Below are positions 16,404 through 24,977 of a stretch of 64,000 nucleotides of DNA, in pieces. Made by a program: the position numbers and the translations under genes. The notes beneath the pieces were generated by a model, which made no database searches, was not told where the DNA came from, and worked only from the letters and a program-made list of their open reading frames with translations. How positions within the stretch are numbered: the first letter of the stretch is position 1; each line of letters starts with the position of its first letter. This DNA is from Opitutaceae bacterium (GTDB lineage Bacteria > Verrucomicrobiota > Verrucomicrobiia > Opitutales > Opitutaceae), in NCBI GenBank assembly GCA_005792355.1, contig SXSC01000256.1, forward strand, positions 39,046 to 103,045, read 5' to 3'.

Positions 16404-18017
16404 TCAGCGCGTCGATGCCGCCGCGGCTGGGTCGCGGGCGAGCGCGCGCACCGAGGCGCCGCGCCGCACTTCGTCGAGCAACCGCTGCAACTCCGCGACG
16501 CGGGCGGGCTCTGAGGCGAACAGGTTCCGGGTCTCGAGCGGGTCGTTGTCCATGTGGTAGAGCTGCCCGGTGGGTTCCCCCGCCGCGGGATTGACTGTCT
16601 TCGGCGACGAGAAGCCGCCCGATCCGCGTGATTCGACGAATTTCCAGGGGCCGCGGCGTACGGCGAAAACTCCATGGAGCGAGTGGTGGACCAGGAAAGG
16701 ACGTGCGAAAGACTGCGACGACGGGTTCTTGAGCAGGGGCAGCAGCGAGAAGCTGTCGGGCGCCGCCTCCGCTGGCAGCGTCTGGCCCAGGACATCCGCC
16801 ACCGTGGCGAAGACGTCGGTGAGTTCGACCGGCGTCGTGCAGACGGAACCCGGCTTTACGGCGGCGGGCCAGCGGATGATGAACGGCACGCGATGCCCGC
16901 CCTCGTAGATGTCCGCTTTCGTGCCGCGGAGGTTGCCGTTGCTGCGGTGTCCGAGGCGGTCCAGGCTCAGGCCGCGTTCGTGGGGCTTGTAGCCGGCAAC
17001 GTCGTCCGCCTCGACGGGATTCCAGATGTGCCACAGCCCGCCGTTGTCCGAGGTGAGGACCACGATCGCGTTGTCGAGCTGGCCGTGGCGCCGAAGGGCG
17101 TCGGTGACGGCACCGACGAAGTCGTCGGTTTCGATCATGAAGTCGCCATAGACGCCGGCGGGGCTGCGTCCCACGTAGTGCTTGCTGGGCGCCAGCGGCA
17201 CGTGCGGCGAGTTGAGCGGAAGATAGAGGAAGAGCGGCTTCGAGTCCGGTCGGCGGAAATGGCGGTCGATGTGCTCGACCGTGCGCTTCGTCAGTGTGGC
17301 CAGCACCTCCGTGCGATCGAACCCCGCGTCGCCGATGCCCGGCGAGAGGTTCTGCATCTCGCGGCGGTCGTCCGCGACGAAACTGGGGAGCTCGATCAGG
17401 CACCGGTCGTTCTCGATCCAACTGTACGGTGCCATGTCGAGCGAACCGGCGATGCCGAAATACGTGTCGAAGCCGATCGTCGTCGGGCCAGCCGTAAGGC
17501 GTCGATGGGTGTCGACCTCCTCGCCGCTGCGAAATCCCTTGCGGGGTTGGAGCATCAGGTCGCCGGTCAGCGGAGATCCATCGGGTCGGAGCCACTGCAT
17601 GCCGAGGTGCCATTTGCCGAAGCAGGCGGTGGCGTAGCCCTGCGCGCGCAGGAATGCGGCGAGGTTGGGGCGGTCCAGTTCGATCAGCGGTGGGGCGAAG
17701 CCATCGAGCACGCCCTCCTTCATCCGGGTGCGCCAGGCATACCGGCCGGTGAGCAGCCCGTAGCGGGTCGGGCTGCAGACCGCCGACGGGGTGTGCGCCT
17801 GCGTGAAACGCATGCCCTCGCCGGCAAGCGCGTCCATGTGCGGCGTGCGGATCACCGAACCGGGCTGATAGCAGCCGGGGTCGCCCCAGCCCATGTCGTC
17901 GGCCAGGATGACGACGATGTGCGGCCGCGAGCCGGCGGTGGCAGCGCCGACGGGAAGCGCAGCGAGGCTGCAACCGAGGAGGACGGCGAGACGGGAAAGC
18001 AGGCCGATGGAGCGCAT
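16404..18017 (-). CDS. Secreted arylsulfatase A-like sulfatase (S1 family)
   Basis: 537 residues from the ATG at 18017, which begins a clear signal peptide (IGLLSRLAVLLGCSLAALPVGA); the frame extends 20 codons upstream without adding homology. Asp40-Asp41 (LADDMGWGDPGC), formylglycine site CSPTR with Cys81 then YGLLTGRYAWRT, CFGKWHLG and TSDNGG are all present. Thr instead of Ser at the fourth position of the CxPxR motif is tolerated in the family. It is the last gene of a minus-strand group with the GH106 gene 22 bp upstream and the IclR-type regulator before that. Removal of sulfate followed by rhamnose release on the same oligosaccharide is a reasonable joint job. Substrate unknown. Confidence 0.92.
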   Translation of the reverse strand: MRSIGLLSRLAVLLGCSLAALPVGAATAGSRPHIVVILADDMGWGDPGCYQPGSVIRTPHMDALAGEGMRFTQAHTPSAVCSPTRYGLLTGRYAWRTRMKEGVLDGFAPPLIELDRPNLAAFLRAQGYATACFGKWHLGMQWLRPDGSPLTGDLMLQPRKGFRSGEEVDTHRRLTAGPTTIGFDTYFGIAGSLDMAPYSWIENDRCLIELPSFVADDRREMQNLSPGIGDAGFDRTEVLATLTKRTVEHIDRHFRRPDSKPLFLYLPLNSPHVPLAPSKHYVGRSPAGVYGDFMIETDDFVGAVTDALRRHGQLDNAIVVLTSDNGGLWHIWNPVEADDVAGYKPHERGLSLDRLGHRSNGNLRGTKADIYEGGHRVPFIIRWPAAVKPGSVCTTPVELTDVFATVADVLGQTLPAEAAPDSFSLLPLLKNPSSQSFARPFLVHHSLHGVFAVRRGPWKFVESRGSGGFSSPKTVNPAAGEPTGQLYHMDNDPLETRNLFASEPARVAELQRLLDEVRRGASVRALARDPAAAASTR

Positions 18018-18039
18018 GGGAAAACAATCGTCGCGACGA

Positions 18040-21000
18040 TCAGCGCCGCGAGAAGGAGAGGGGATAATCCTGCTCAACGAAGACGCGGACGGGGCCGAGC
18101 AGGCCGGATGGCTGGAGCGACTCGAGGTCGCGGTTCCATTTGCCGAGCGTTAAAAGCTTCGTCTGAAATTGCTTCGGCCGCGGGCCCTCCGGGAAGCAGT
18201 CGGGGAATTTCAGATCGCCGATGATTCGGTTGCGCCAGAGGTTCGAGGTCCGGATGGACAGCGGGTTGGCACCGGGCTGGAGCAGCGACGTCACGTCGAG
18301 CCGGTACGGCGGCAGCCAGGCGGTGCCGGCGGGGCGGCCATTCACGCTCACCTCGGCGATCACCTCGACCCGGCCCAGTTCCAGGACCACGCGGCGGCCC
18401 TTGGCCAGCCAGTCCGGTGGAACGGTCAGCGTATGTTCGTAGGTGGCCGTGCCGGAAAAATGCCGGACGGCCTGGTTCGAGTGCTCGGACCACGAGATGA
18501 GGCGCGGCAGGGAAACGGAACTCGGCGTATCCATTCCCGCGGGGAAGTGGAGTTGCCACGGGCCGTCGAGCGTCCGGGGCGGGGGCAGGTCGCGGACGTC
18601 GAGCACGAGCGCGCCACCCTCCGTCGGCTGCAGGCGGTAGGAGCCGTTCGCGGCGATCCGGGCCACCGCTGCGTCCCCGTCGCGTTCGACGCGGGTGACT
18701 GTATCCGGGCGGCCATCACGGAGAACGCTCGCGATGCCGACGGCGGGCTCGCCGCGCGGAAACACCACGAAGATCGATCCGCGCGGGCCGAGCGAAAGGT
18801 CGACGCGGGTCCTGCCCTCGACGGGAGCGAAGCGGGCGCTGCGGGAAATGAGGCCGGTCGCCGCATCCCACAACTCCGGCGCGCGGCCGGTCTGGCGGAA
18901 GACCGGTGACAGGGTGAGGGGCTCGCTCGACTGATTGGACAGGAAATAGATCTCGCGGTCAGGGGTCGTGCGGTGGACCCAGCGCACGCGTTTCGGTTCG
19001 ATGCCAGCGACGTCGGGTCCGAGCCGGAGGTGCCGGAGTGTGCCCACGACATCGTTGCCTCCATATATATTAGGATGTCGGCCGGACCACACGTCGGCCG
19101 CCAGTTCGCGGACGCGCGCATCGCTCGCAGGATAGCCCGCAAGGCTGGGCGAACGTTCCGGGGCGGGGCCGAGGATCGCGCCACCGGCGGCGGCGAGCTC
19201 GCGAAGCTTTGCCAGCAATTCCGGGCGCATGGTCCGCCGGTCGGGCAGGACGAGGAGCGAATAGGACGTGCCGTCGGGCAGAATGAAGCGGCCTCGCTCG
19301 ACGCGCAGACGGGTCTGGATCACCTCCGCGTTGATGTAGTCGAACGCATGGCCGTCGGGCACGGCGGGCTGGGTCGGCCCAGTCATGGCCGGCGTGTCCT
19401 CCCCGATGAACACCGCCACATCGGCCGCGTTCTGTCCGGTCTGGAGCAGGAGGTGGCAGCGCTGCAGGTACTCCGTCCAGGCGCGGCCGGATGCGAACCA
19501 GGTGTTGTGACGGTTGAACTCTGTGCCAAACCACGCGTTGGTGCCGGGGCGTGATTCGTCGGGCTGGTGCATCGACACCTGGATGATCAGGTGGTTGACG
19601 CCCTCGGCAAAGGCCCAATCGCCGCGCGCCTTCAGCGCATAGGGATGGTAGTCGAAAAAGTCGGCGGACGTGAACGCCTCGCCGTAGGTGACCGGCAGGC
19701 CGTACGTGTGCGACGCCGAGGCCGCGCCGCGGCACTCGATGTCGCCGAGGTCCTTGCCGGCCCAGAACTCGCCGCTGAGCATGTCGGCCTGCCCGCCATA
19801 TTGCAGGAATTCGCCGGGGAATCCCCAGTGTCCGTAGTTCTGAAGCCACAGCTTCATCCCCGCTTCACGGGCGATCGCCCGCAGGCCCCCGGCGTAATCG
19901 TACGAGACGCGGTCGGCGACCAGGCGGCGAAGATCCCAGAGGAACCGGTCGGACTGGTCCGCGGAGCCGACCACCCGGCCGGACAGGACCGGCAGCCAGG
20001 GGCGCGGATCGTAGCCGAAGGTGCGGACGAAACGGGCGGTGTTGTCGTCGGTCCAGTTCTGCGAACCGACTTCGTAGCTGTCGACGGCCAGATACTTGAA
20101 GGCGACCCGATCCTCCGCGAGAAGGCGGTCGCGCACCCGCCCAACGTAGGCGTCGAAATGCTGGCGAAGCGCCGTGCGGTTCATCTTGTCGACCTCGAGG
20201 CCGGTGGCGTGGGGCGCGGCCGGGTGATTGGTGATGCCGGTCGGGCTCATGCCGATCCGCAGCAGCACCCAATCGCCGACCGGGGCGGTCCAAGTGAGGC
20301 GTCCGTCCGGGCCGATCGACGAAGTGAGATCGATCACGCGGGTCGGATCGGTCACCAAGGCTTCCTCGATGCGGTCGGCGCGGGCCGGCCACTGGTAATC
20401 GTTCCATAGCGGCTTGGGCGTCGGATGGAGCTTGGCGAGCTGCTTCTCCATCATCCGCTCGACGCGCGGCGCGGCGGAAAGCTCCAGCTCGGCGATGCCG
20501 GCCTTCGGCTCGGTGGGCGCGGGGGTGTCGAGGAACTCGGCGTTGGGGTCGCGCGTGCTGATGTCGGTCAGCACGAGCCGCCAGCCCGCGGCCGTGACCG
20601 GGGGAAAAGAAATCGCGACCGGGGCATGCGGCACCGGCCCGACATTGGGCCGGTTGTTGCTCCGATCGACTCGGAACCGCCGCACCGTCTCGTAGGAGCC
20701 GTCCGGCTTGGCCGCCTGGAGCTCGGCGTTGAGGGTAAAATCCGCCTGGCTCGGGTGCAGCGTCAGACTGCGGGCGATGAACGGGCGGTCCGCGGTGAGC
20801 GTCAGGGTCCACTCCGATCGGTCGGGCGGGAATCGCAGCACGGTCGCGCGGTTGCCGTCGAGCAGCCACCGGAGGTCATCCAGTGCGCCGGGCGCGTCGA
20901 CGCGGGGAGCGAGCTGTTGCAATTGGACGCCATCCTCAGCGGACACCGGCACGGCCAGCGTCGCGACGTCCTGGAAATCGGCGCGCGGCGCGGGCAGGTT

Positions 21001-21462
21001 TCCCTGGAAAGTCCGGCCGCCGGCGACCCGGGTTTCGCTCCAGGTCAGGAAACGCATCGTCTGCGCCGGCGAGACCCAGGGGCCTCCGGTCTGACTCCAG
21101 CCGGGACAGTTGAAAAATCCGACCTCCAGTCCGAGGCGGCGTGCCTCGCGGATCGAGAAGGTGGTGAGTTCAAGCCACTCGTCGCCCAGGACGGGTACCT
21201 TGCCCACGGGTAGCTCCGGCAGGTGGATGTTGCCGATGATCACCGTGCCGATCCCGAAACGTTGCAGCGCCTCGAGGTCGCGCGTGATGCCGTCGCGCGA
21301 CGTATGGTGATTCATCCAGTACCAGAAACACCACGGCCGCGTCTCGGGCGGCGGCGTGCGGAAGCGGGCCGGGAGGTCGTCGCCGGTCGCGGCGAGCGCG
21401 CCGACAGTGAACGCCGTCCCGACTAGCAGGGAGGCGACGACTCGACCGGGGAACGCAGGCAC
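18040..21462 (-). CDS. GH106 family alpha-L-rhamnosidase (predicted)
   Basis: 1140 residues, the usual size for GH106, with signal peptide GRVVASLLVGTAFTVGALA. The family opening is RPWCFWYWMNHHTSRDGIT (about 41-59) followed by DLEALQRFGIGTVIIGNIH. Central landmarks are LAVDSYEVGSQNWTDD, FLWDLRRLVADR, SGEFWAG and the segment SHTYGLPVTYGEAFTS. The end holds a jelly-roll module with VVLELGRVEVIAEVSVNGR and SLWRNRIIGD-like text (SNLWRNRIIGD). GH106 enzymes are calcium-dependent inverting exo-rhamnosidases of the periplasm or surface. It lies 15 bp downstream of the IclR-type regulator and 22 bp upstream of a sulfatase, so this one is probably controlled by that regulator as a three-gene unit. 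Confidence 0.9.
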   Translation of the reverse strand: MPAFPGRVVASLLVGTAFTVGALAATGDDLPARFRTPPPETRPWCFWYWMNHHTSRDGITRDLEALQRFGIGTVIIGNIHLPELPVGKVPVLGDEWLELTTFSIREARRLGLEVGFFNCPGWSQTGGPWVSPAQTMRFLTWSETRVAGGRTFQGNLPAPRADFQDVATLAVPVSAEDGVQLQQLAPRVDAPGALDDLRWLLDGNRATVLRFPPDRSEWTLTLTADRPFIARSLTLHPSQADFTLNAELQAAKPDGSYETVRRFRVDRSNNRPNVGPVPHAPVAISFPPVTAAGWRLVLTDISTRDPNAEFLDTPAPTEPKAGIAELELSAAPRVERMMEKQLAKLHPTPKPLWNDYQWPARADRIEEALVTDPTRVIDLTSSIGPDGRLTWTAPVGDWVLLRIGMSPTGITNHPAAPHATGLEVDKMNRTALRQHFDAYVGRVRDRLLAEDRVAFKYLAVDSYEVGSQNWTDDNTARFVRTFGYDPRPWLPVLSGRVVGSADQSDRFLWDLRRLVADRVSYDYAGGLRAIAREAGMKLWLQNYGHWGFPGEFLQYGGQADMLSGEFWAGKDLGDIECRGAASASHTYGLPVTYGEAFTSADFFDYHPYALKARGDWAFAEGVNHLIIQVSMHQPDESRPGTNAWFGTEFNRHNTWFASGRAWTEYLQRCHLLLQTGQNAADVAVFIGEDTPAMTGPTQPAVPDGHAFDYINAEVIQTRLRVERGRFILPDGTSYSLLVLPDRRTMRPELLAKLRELAAAGGAILGPAPERSPSLAGYPASDARVRELAADVWSGRHPNIYGGNDVVGTLRHLRLGPDVAGIEPKRVRWVHRTTPDREIYFLSNQSSEPLTLSPVFRQTGRAPELWDAATGLISRSARFAPVEGRTRVDLSLGPRGSIFVVFPRGEPAVGIASVLRDGRPDTVTRVERDGDAAVARIAANGSYRLQPTEGGALVLDVRDLPPPRTLDGPWQLHFPAGMDTPSSVSLPRLISWSEHSNQAVRHFSGTATYEHTLTVPPDWLAKGRRVVLELGRVEVIAEVSVNGRPAGTAWLPPYRLDVTSLLQPGANPLSIRTSNLWRNRIIGDLKFPDCFPEGPRPKQFQTKLLTLGKWNRDLESLQPSGLLGPVRVFVEQDYPLSFSRR

Positions 21463-21477
21463 GGAGCGCGTTGGCCG

Positions 21478-22413
21478 TCAGCTCGCGATGAGGTCGCGTT
21501 CCGGCTGGGTGAGGGAGGGCTCCTCCGGCTGCCACGGCGACTTCGCGCGGGCGCGGGCACCGGAGCGTGCCGGCGCCACGCTCTTGGCCGGCAACGGCGT
21601 GGTGGTGGCCGGGGAACGGCCCGACGGGAAGAGATCCGTCGGCAACTTGCCGTCCATTACCTCGGCCATCTCGACCGCCGCCGCGCGCAGCGCGCCGATC
21701 TGGGCCTCGACTTCCAGCAGGTAGACAAAGTTGGCCACGATGCCGACGGCGAACCGGACCTCAGGCAAGTCGGGCACCGGCACGGGGACTGCCACCCTGA
21801 GCACCGGACGGACTTCCGCGCGGTATTCCAGTGCGTGCCCGAGGCGGCGGATCTTTCTCAGTTCCGCGAGGAAGGCCTCTTCCGTCGGGGCGAGGCGCAC
21901 GCCGGGATTGGGCTGCAGGTAGGGGAGCCAGTAGCGATAGCATTCTAGCGCGACTGACTCGGGCGCGTGGGAAAGGAAGAGTTGGGCGAACCCATGGAAT
22001 GGCATCAGCGGGAGCTCATCGTCCGTGGCGGGAAAGGCCTGGTGCGGCACCGGCAGGTTGTGGGAGTCGAGCACCTTCATGGTCGACTTGCCGACGAGCG
22101 CGAACAGTGCGCATGAGTGTCCGAGCGCGGCGGCGGTGCGCTCGACGATTGGGTGAATCTGCGCCGTCAGCGAGGGTGGCAGGGAATAGATCGCGCCGGC
22201 CTGGCCGGCGAGGCTCGCGGCCGTCGGCGTGAGCCGGTATTTCCTCCCGTCGTGCTCGAGTTCGCCGATTTCCTTGAGCGACGCCAGCAAGTGGGAAAGC
22301 CCGGTGCGCGAAATGGGCGCGAGGATGTGCGCGAGGTCGGTGAAGCGGGTTTCGCCCTGGGACATCAAGTGATGCACGACCTGGAAACTGCGTCGAATGG
22401 CGGCAACGCTCAT
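21478..22413 (-). CDS. IclR-type transcriptional regulator
   Basis: 311 residues from the ATG at 22413. This start is supported by GGAG seven bases upstream and by a proper winged helix-turn-helix at the N-terminus (about residues 5-65: VAAIRRSFQVVHHLMSQG, then LAHILAPISRTGLSHLLASL). A longer frame adds 44 residues with no family resemblance. The rest matches an IclR-like effector domain (ALGHSCALFALVG, RLGHALEYRAEVRPVLRVAVPV). The last 40 residues are a basic, Ala/Pro-rich tail. It heads the group regulator, GH106, sulfatase, so it may be an autoregulated local switch responding to a sugar or sugar acid. The divergent region upstream contains a perfect 14-bp palindrome. Confidence 0.78.
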   Translation of the reverse strand: MSVAAIRRSFQVVHHLMSQGETRFTDLAHILAPISRTGLSHLLASLKEIGELEHDGRKYRLTPTAASLAGQAGAIYSLPPSLTAQIHPIVERTAAALGHSCALFALVGKSTMKVLDSHNLPVPHQAFPATDDELPLMPFHGFAQLFLSHAPESVALECYRYWLPYLQPNPGVRLAPTEEAFLAELRKIRRLGHALEYRAEVRPVLRVAVPVPVPDLPEVRFAVGIVANFVYLLEVEAQIGALRAAAVEMAEVMDGKLPTDLFPSGRSPATTTPLPAKSVAPARSGARARAKSPWQPEEPSLTQPERDLIAS

Positions 22414-22420
22414 GGGGATT

Positions 22421-22424
22421 CTCC
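22421..22424 (-). promoter_or_regulatory. Ribosome binding site of the IclR-type gene
   Basis: GGAG on the minus strand with seven bases to the ATG at 22413. Clear Shine-Dalgarno sites are rare in this window, so it helps decide the start of this gene. Confidence 0.55.
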
Positions 22425-22932
22425 GATTGGGGTTAGGGTATCCGACGAACTGTCGTATTACATTACCAAGTACAGAGGCGCGGCGTAATGGCGTGGCAGT
22501 TTCTGTAATCCGCGTTTTCAACCGAGGTGCCGGCGGCTGGCGCAAGGTGCGGTGCGCGGGTGGGGTTGGAACGCGGGGCGGAAACTGCCTTCGACGCGCC
22601 GAGGGGCTTGGCGGGGACGACGATCATCAACGGGATCGGATAAAAAGTGATATCGATATCAGGTCAATGGGAAAAATTCGCGCGCGATGGCGGCCGGCGA
22701 CGGCGCATCCGAGCACCGACGGGCGTCGCGAGTCCGCGCTTGCCACTTTCACTCCGCCTGCCCGATAGTGACGGTGCCCCTCTGTGAATTGCCCCCATTC
22801 GTCGCGCGGTCCGAGACGTATCGTCGTGGTCGCGGCGTGTTCCTTCCCTCTAGTCCGCAGTCCCTGACCGGAATATCATGAAACTGATGACGATATCGAC
22901 ACTGGAAGTCTTGGTACGCGCGCACCTGCTCG
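22425..22932. other. Long upstream region without an intact gene
   Basis: About 500 bp between the IclR-type gene and the gene remnant. It is locally A/T-richer near 22450-22480 and 22640-22665. I see no credible coding sequence. The only structured element is the palindrome at 22648-22661. Promoters for the minus-strand regulator group should lie here. Confidence 0.5.
22648..22661. promoter_or_regulatory. Perfect 14-bp palindrome TGATATCGATATCA, candidate operator
   Basis: The site is a perfect dyad with the central CG and outer TG/CA typical of LacI/GalR-type operators (general form TGnnAnCGnTnnCA). It lies in an A/T-rich patch of an otherwise G/C-rich gap, 235 bp before the regulator start at 22413 and about 920 bp before the beta-helix gene at 23568. 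The LacI-family protein encoded at 32014-33015 or the adjacent IclR-type protein are candidate binders. Not a restriction-site artefact in any obvious way, though it contains two GATATC hexamers. Confidence 0.45.
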
Positions 22933-23442
22933 GTGCGGCCTTTCCCGGCCTCGCGTCGATTGCCGACGCGGCTTCGGCGACGGCGGCCCTGGAAGGGCGC
23001 CCCTGGTGGTTGCAGTGCGAGCGCCCCGGCGGTGTACCTGCGGAAGCCGCTCATGGCGGGAGGCCCGGTCCGGCGGGCGCGGCTCTACGCGACCGCCCGC
23101 GGGCTGTTTGCGCTGCTGTTCGAGGCGCGCGACCAGCTTCTCCCGCATATTCGCGAATATTCCCCGATCACCCACCTGTCGCGCGACGATCCCCCGGTCT
23201 TCCTCGAGTTTCCGAACGAAAAGGGCGCCCCCGTCGTCGGCATCGCACAGCAGGATCCGACCCATTCGGCCGTGCAGGGACTAAAGCTCACCGAGGCGCT
23301 GTCCGCCGCCGGGGTCGAGGCGGTGCTGACCTATCCCGCAGCACCGGACGCCAAGTACGGGACCATGGCCGATTTCCTGACCGCGAAGCTGAAGCGCCGC
23401 GAGGGATCGCTCACGAGCGCAGCCGGCGCTGGTCGAAACTGA
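22933..23442 (+). pseudogene. Chimeric remnant: GH78-type N-terminal piece joined to an alpha/beta-hydrolase tail
   Basis: The frame reads through 169 codons but is not a whole protein. Nucleotides of about 23032-23121 encode VYLRKPLMAGGPVRRARLYA..RGLFALLF, which resembles the beta-sandwich in front of GH78 alpha-L-rhamnosidases. The text then changes directly to EYSPITHLSRDDPPVFLEF and DPTHSAVQGLKLTEALSAAGVEAVL (about 23150-23330), the end of an alpha/beta-hydrolase esterase with its DPTHS segment. The GH78 catalytic barrel and the esterase nucleophile region are both missing. The first 30 codons are low-complexity Arg/Pro text. A deletion that fused two neighbouring genes of the locus is the simplest account. 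Both assignments rest on short stretches. Confidence 0.5.
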
Positions 23443-23465
23443 TTATTCCAGGCGCGTTCTCGCTC

Positions 23466-23494
23466 TTGCCGATGAGCTGCGACCGTGTTAGACT
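23466..23494 (+). promoter_or_regulatory. Possible sigma70-type promoter of the beta-helix gene at 23568
   Basis: TTGCCG at 23466-23471, a 17-base spacer, then TAGACT at 23489-23494. Each hexamer matches the consensus at four of six positions and the distance to the ATG is 73 bases. Prediction by eye only. Confidence 0.35.
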
Positions 23495-23567
23495 CGGACC
23501 CACTCCGAAACACGACCGGCCGAGGGACGCGCGAATTGGCGCGCCGCCCGAGCTGCCGTTCCCCAGC

Positions 23568-24935
23568 ATGAACGAAATCTTCCACTTGCGCCCTCTGGCC
23601 GCCCTTATGGCCGCCATGCTCGCGGCAGTCGTTTCCGCAGCGGCCGCGGAAACCGTTGCCGGCACTGGCGACTGGATACAGGCGGAGGTCGATCGGAATC
23701 CCGGGCGGATGATCTTCCTTCCGGCCGGCGACCACGCCGTGTCCGCGCCCATTCGCCTGCGGACCGATTGGTCGGGGCTCTGGGGTCCGGGGCGGATCAT
23801 CGGGACGAATCCGGAGGCCGCCCTCATCGAGATCGACGGCGTGGCAGGCGTGCAGGTGCGCGACCTCACCCTGACGCGGTCCGAAGGCCGCCGTGAGACC
23901 CGCCGGGCAACGATCGCCGTGACCCGCAGCCGCGAGGTCGTCCTGAGCAACCTGCGCGTGCGCGAGCATTGGACCAGCCGTTCCACGATCGAGGCGCAGG
24001 AGTGCGTTGGCATCCAGGTGCGCGACTGTCTGATCGAGAACTACTGCCGGATCGACATCGACGACCGGCGCCGCACCGACCGTCACAAGGACTACGAGAA
24101 TTACGGCTACGCCTTCACCTGCATCGCGGGCAACGGCCTGATGATCTCGAACAGCACCGGCGGCGTCGTCACCGGCAACCGCATCATCGAGCGCCGGCTG
24201 CTCCCGACGCCGGAGTTGCAGGCCCGCTACCGCCTCGGGAAGTTCGTGGGCAAGGATCCGGAGAAGGGCCGCATCGTGTCGCAGAAGACCTGGGACGAGG
24301 AGTACGTCAACAACTGGAACCAGAGTCGCGCGATGGGAGTGACGTCGCCGGAGTTCACCTCCGGCGCGCAGATCATCGGCAACTATTTCGAGAACGCGGG
24401 GCAGGGCACCGACCTTCACGCCGACCACGTCATCCTCGCGCAGAACATCGTGAACAATTCGCACATCGGGATGAAGGCGATGCACGGTTCGCGTAATGTG
24501 CTCATCCTGGGAAACCAGTTTGTAAAGAGCGACCTCTGGAGCGTCGGGCTCATGCCCGGCACCAGTTCGCACGCTGCGAGGCCGGGCACGGACCGCCGCG
24601 CTGCGGCCAACGTGGACGGCTACTCGATCGTTGCGCACAATGTCGTGGCGGATTTCGGTCGCGGCAACGCCGGCTGGATCTGGCAGGGAACCCCGGAGCG
24701 GGCTCCCTTCCGCTTCGACAGGGCGCCGCTGCCCCACAACCCGCCGCTGCGGAACGTCGTCGTCAGCGGCAACGTCATCGAGGACACCGAGCGCGATCGC
24801 GGGTCCGCCGGCTTTCCAGCCCGGTACCGGCGTCCCGTGCGCGTGGCCGCGGGGGCGGGCGCACCGGAGGACCTGCTTTTCGCCGACAACGTGTTCGAGC
24901 CGGGCGCCGAATCCGCCGCGCCCGCGGATCGTTGA
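23568..24935 (+). CDS. Beta-helix family protein 1 (secreted, right-handed parallel beta-helix)
   Basis: 455 residues from the ATG at 23568, which starts a signal peptide (RPLAALMAAMLAAVVSAAAA); the frame is open further upstream but runs through the gene remnant. First member of the nine-protein family. Family motifs here: VDRNPGRMIFLPAGDH (41-56), SGLWGPGRI (69-77), IDIDDRRR, RLLPTPEL, ENAGQGTDLHADH, GMKAMHGSRNVLI with His306, and DLWSVGLMPGTSSH from 322. The first strand is degenerate (DWIQAEVDR instead of YxSIQxAIDx). It lacks the NxWxQG text in exact form (NNWNQS). Strand-forming repeats throughout the middle fit a beta-helix. Activity unknown. The next family member follows after 42 bp. 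Confidence 0.8.
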   Translation: MNEIFHLRPLAALMAAMLAAVVSAAAAETVAGTGDWIQAEVDRNPGRMIFLPAGDHAVSAPIRLRTDWSGLWGPGRIIGTNPEAALIEIDGVAGVQVRDLTLTRSEGRRETRRATIAVTRSREVVLSNLRVREHWTSRSTIEAQECVGIQVRDCLIENYCRIDIDDRRRTDRHKDYENYGYAFTCIAGNGLMISNSTGGVVTGNRIIERRLLPTPELQARYRLGKFVGKDPEKGRIVSQKTWDEEYVNNWNQSRAMGVTSPEFTSGAQIIGNYFENAGQGTDLHADHVILAQNIVNNSHIGMKAMHGSRNVLILGNQFVKSDLWSVGLMPGTSSHAARPGTDRRAAANVDGYSIVAHNVVADFGRGNAGWIWQGTPERAPFRFDRAPLPHNPPLRNVVVSGNVIEDTERDRGSAGFPARYRRPVRVAAGAGAPEDLLFADNVFEPGAESAAPADR

Positions 24936-24977
24936 GCCGCCGTCATTTTCCCCAAGTAATAGACCACCCTGCGCCCC

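Noticed and set aside
22878..23567. N-terminal extension of the beta-helix protein at 23568
   Set aside because: The frame is open but its text is unrelated to the family, it overlaps the chimeric remnant, and a normal signal peptide starts at 23568.
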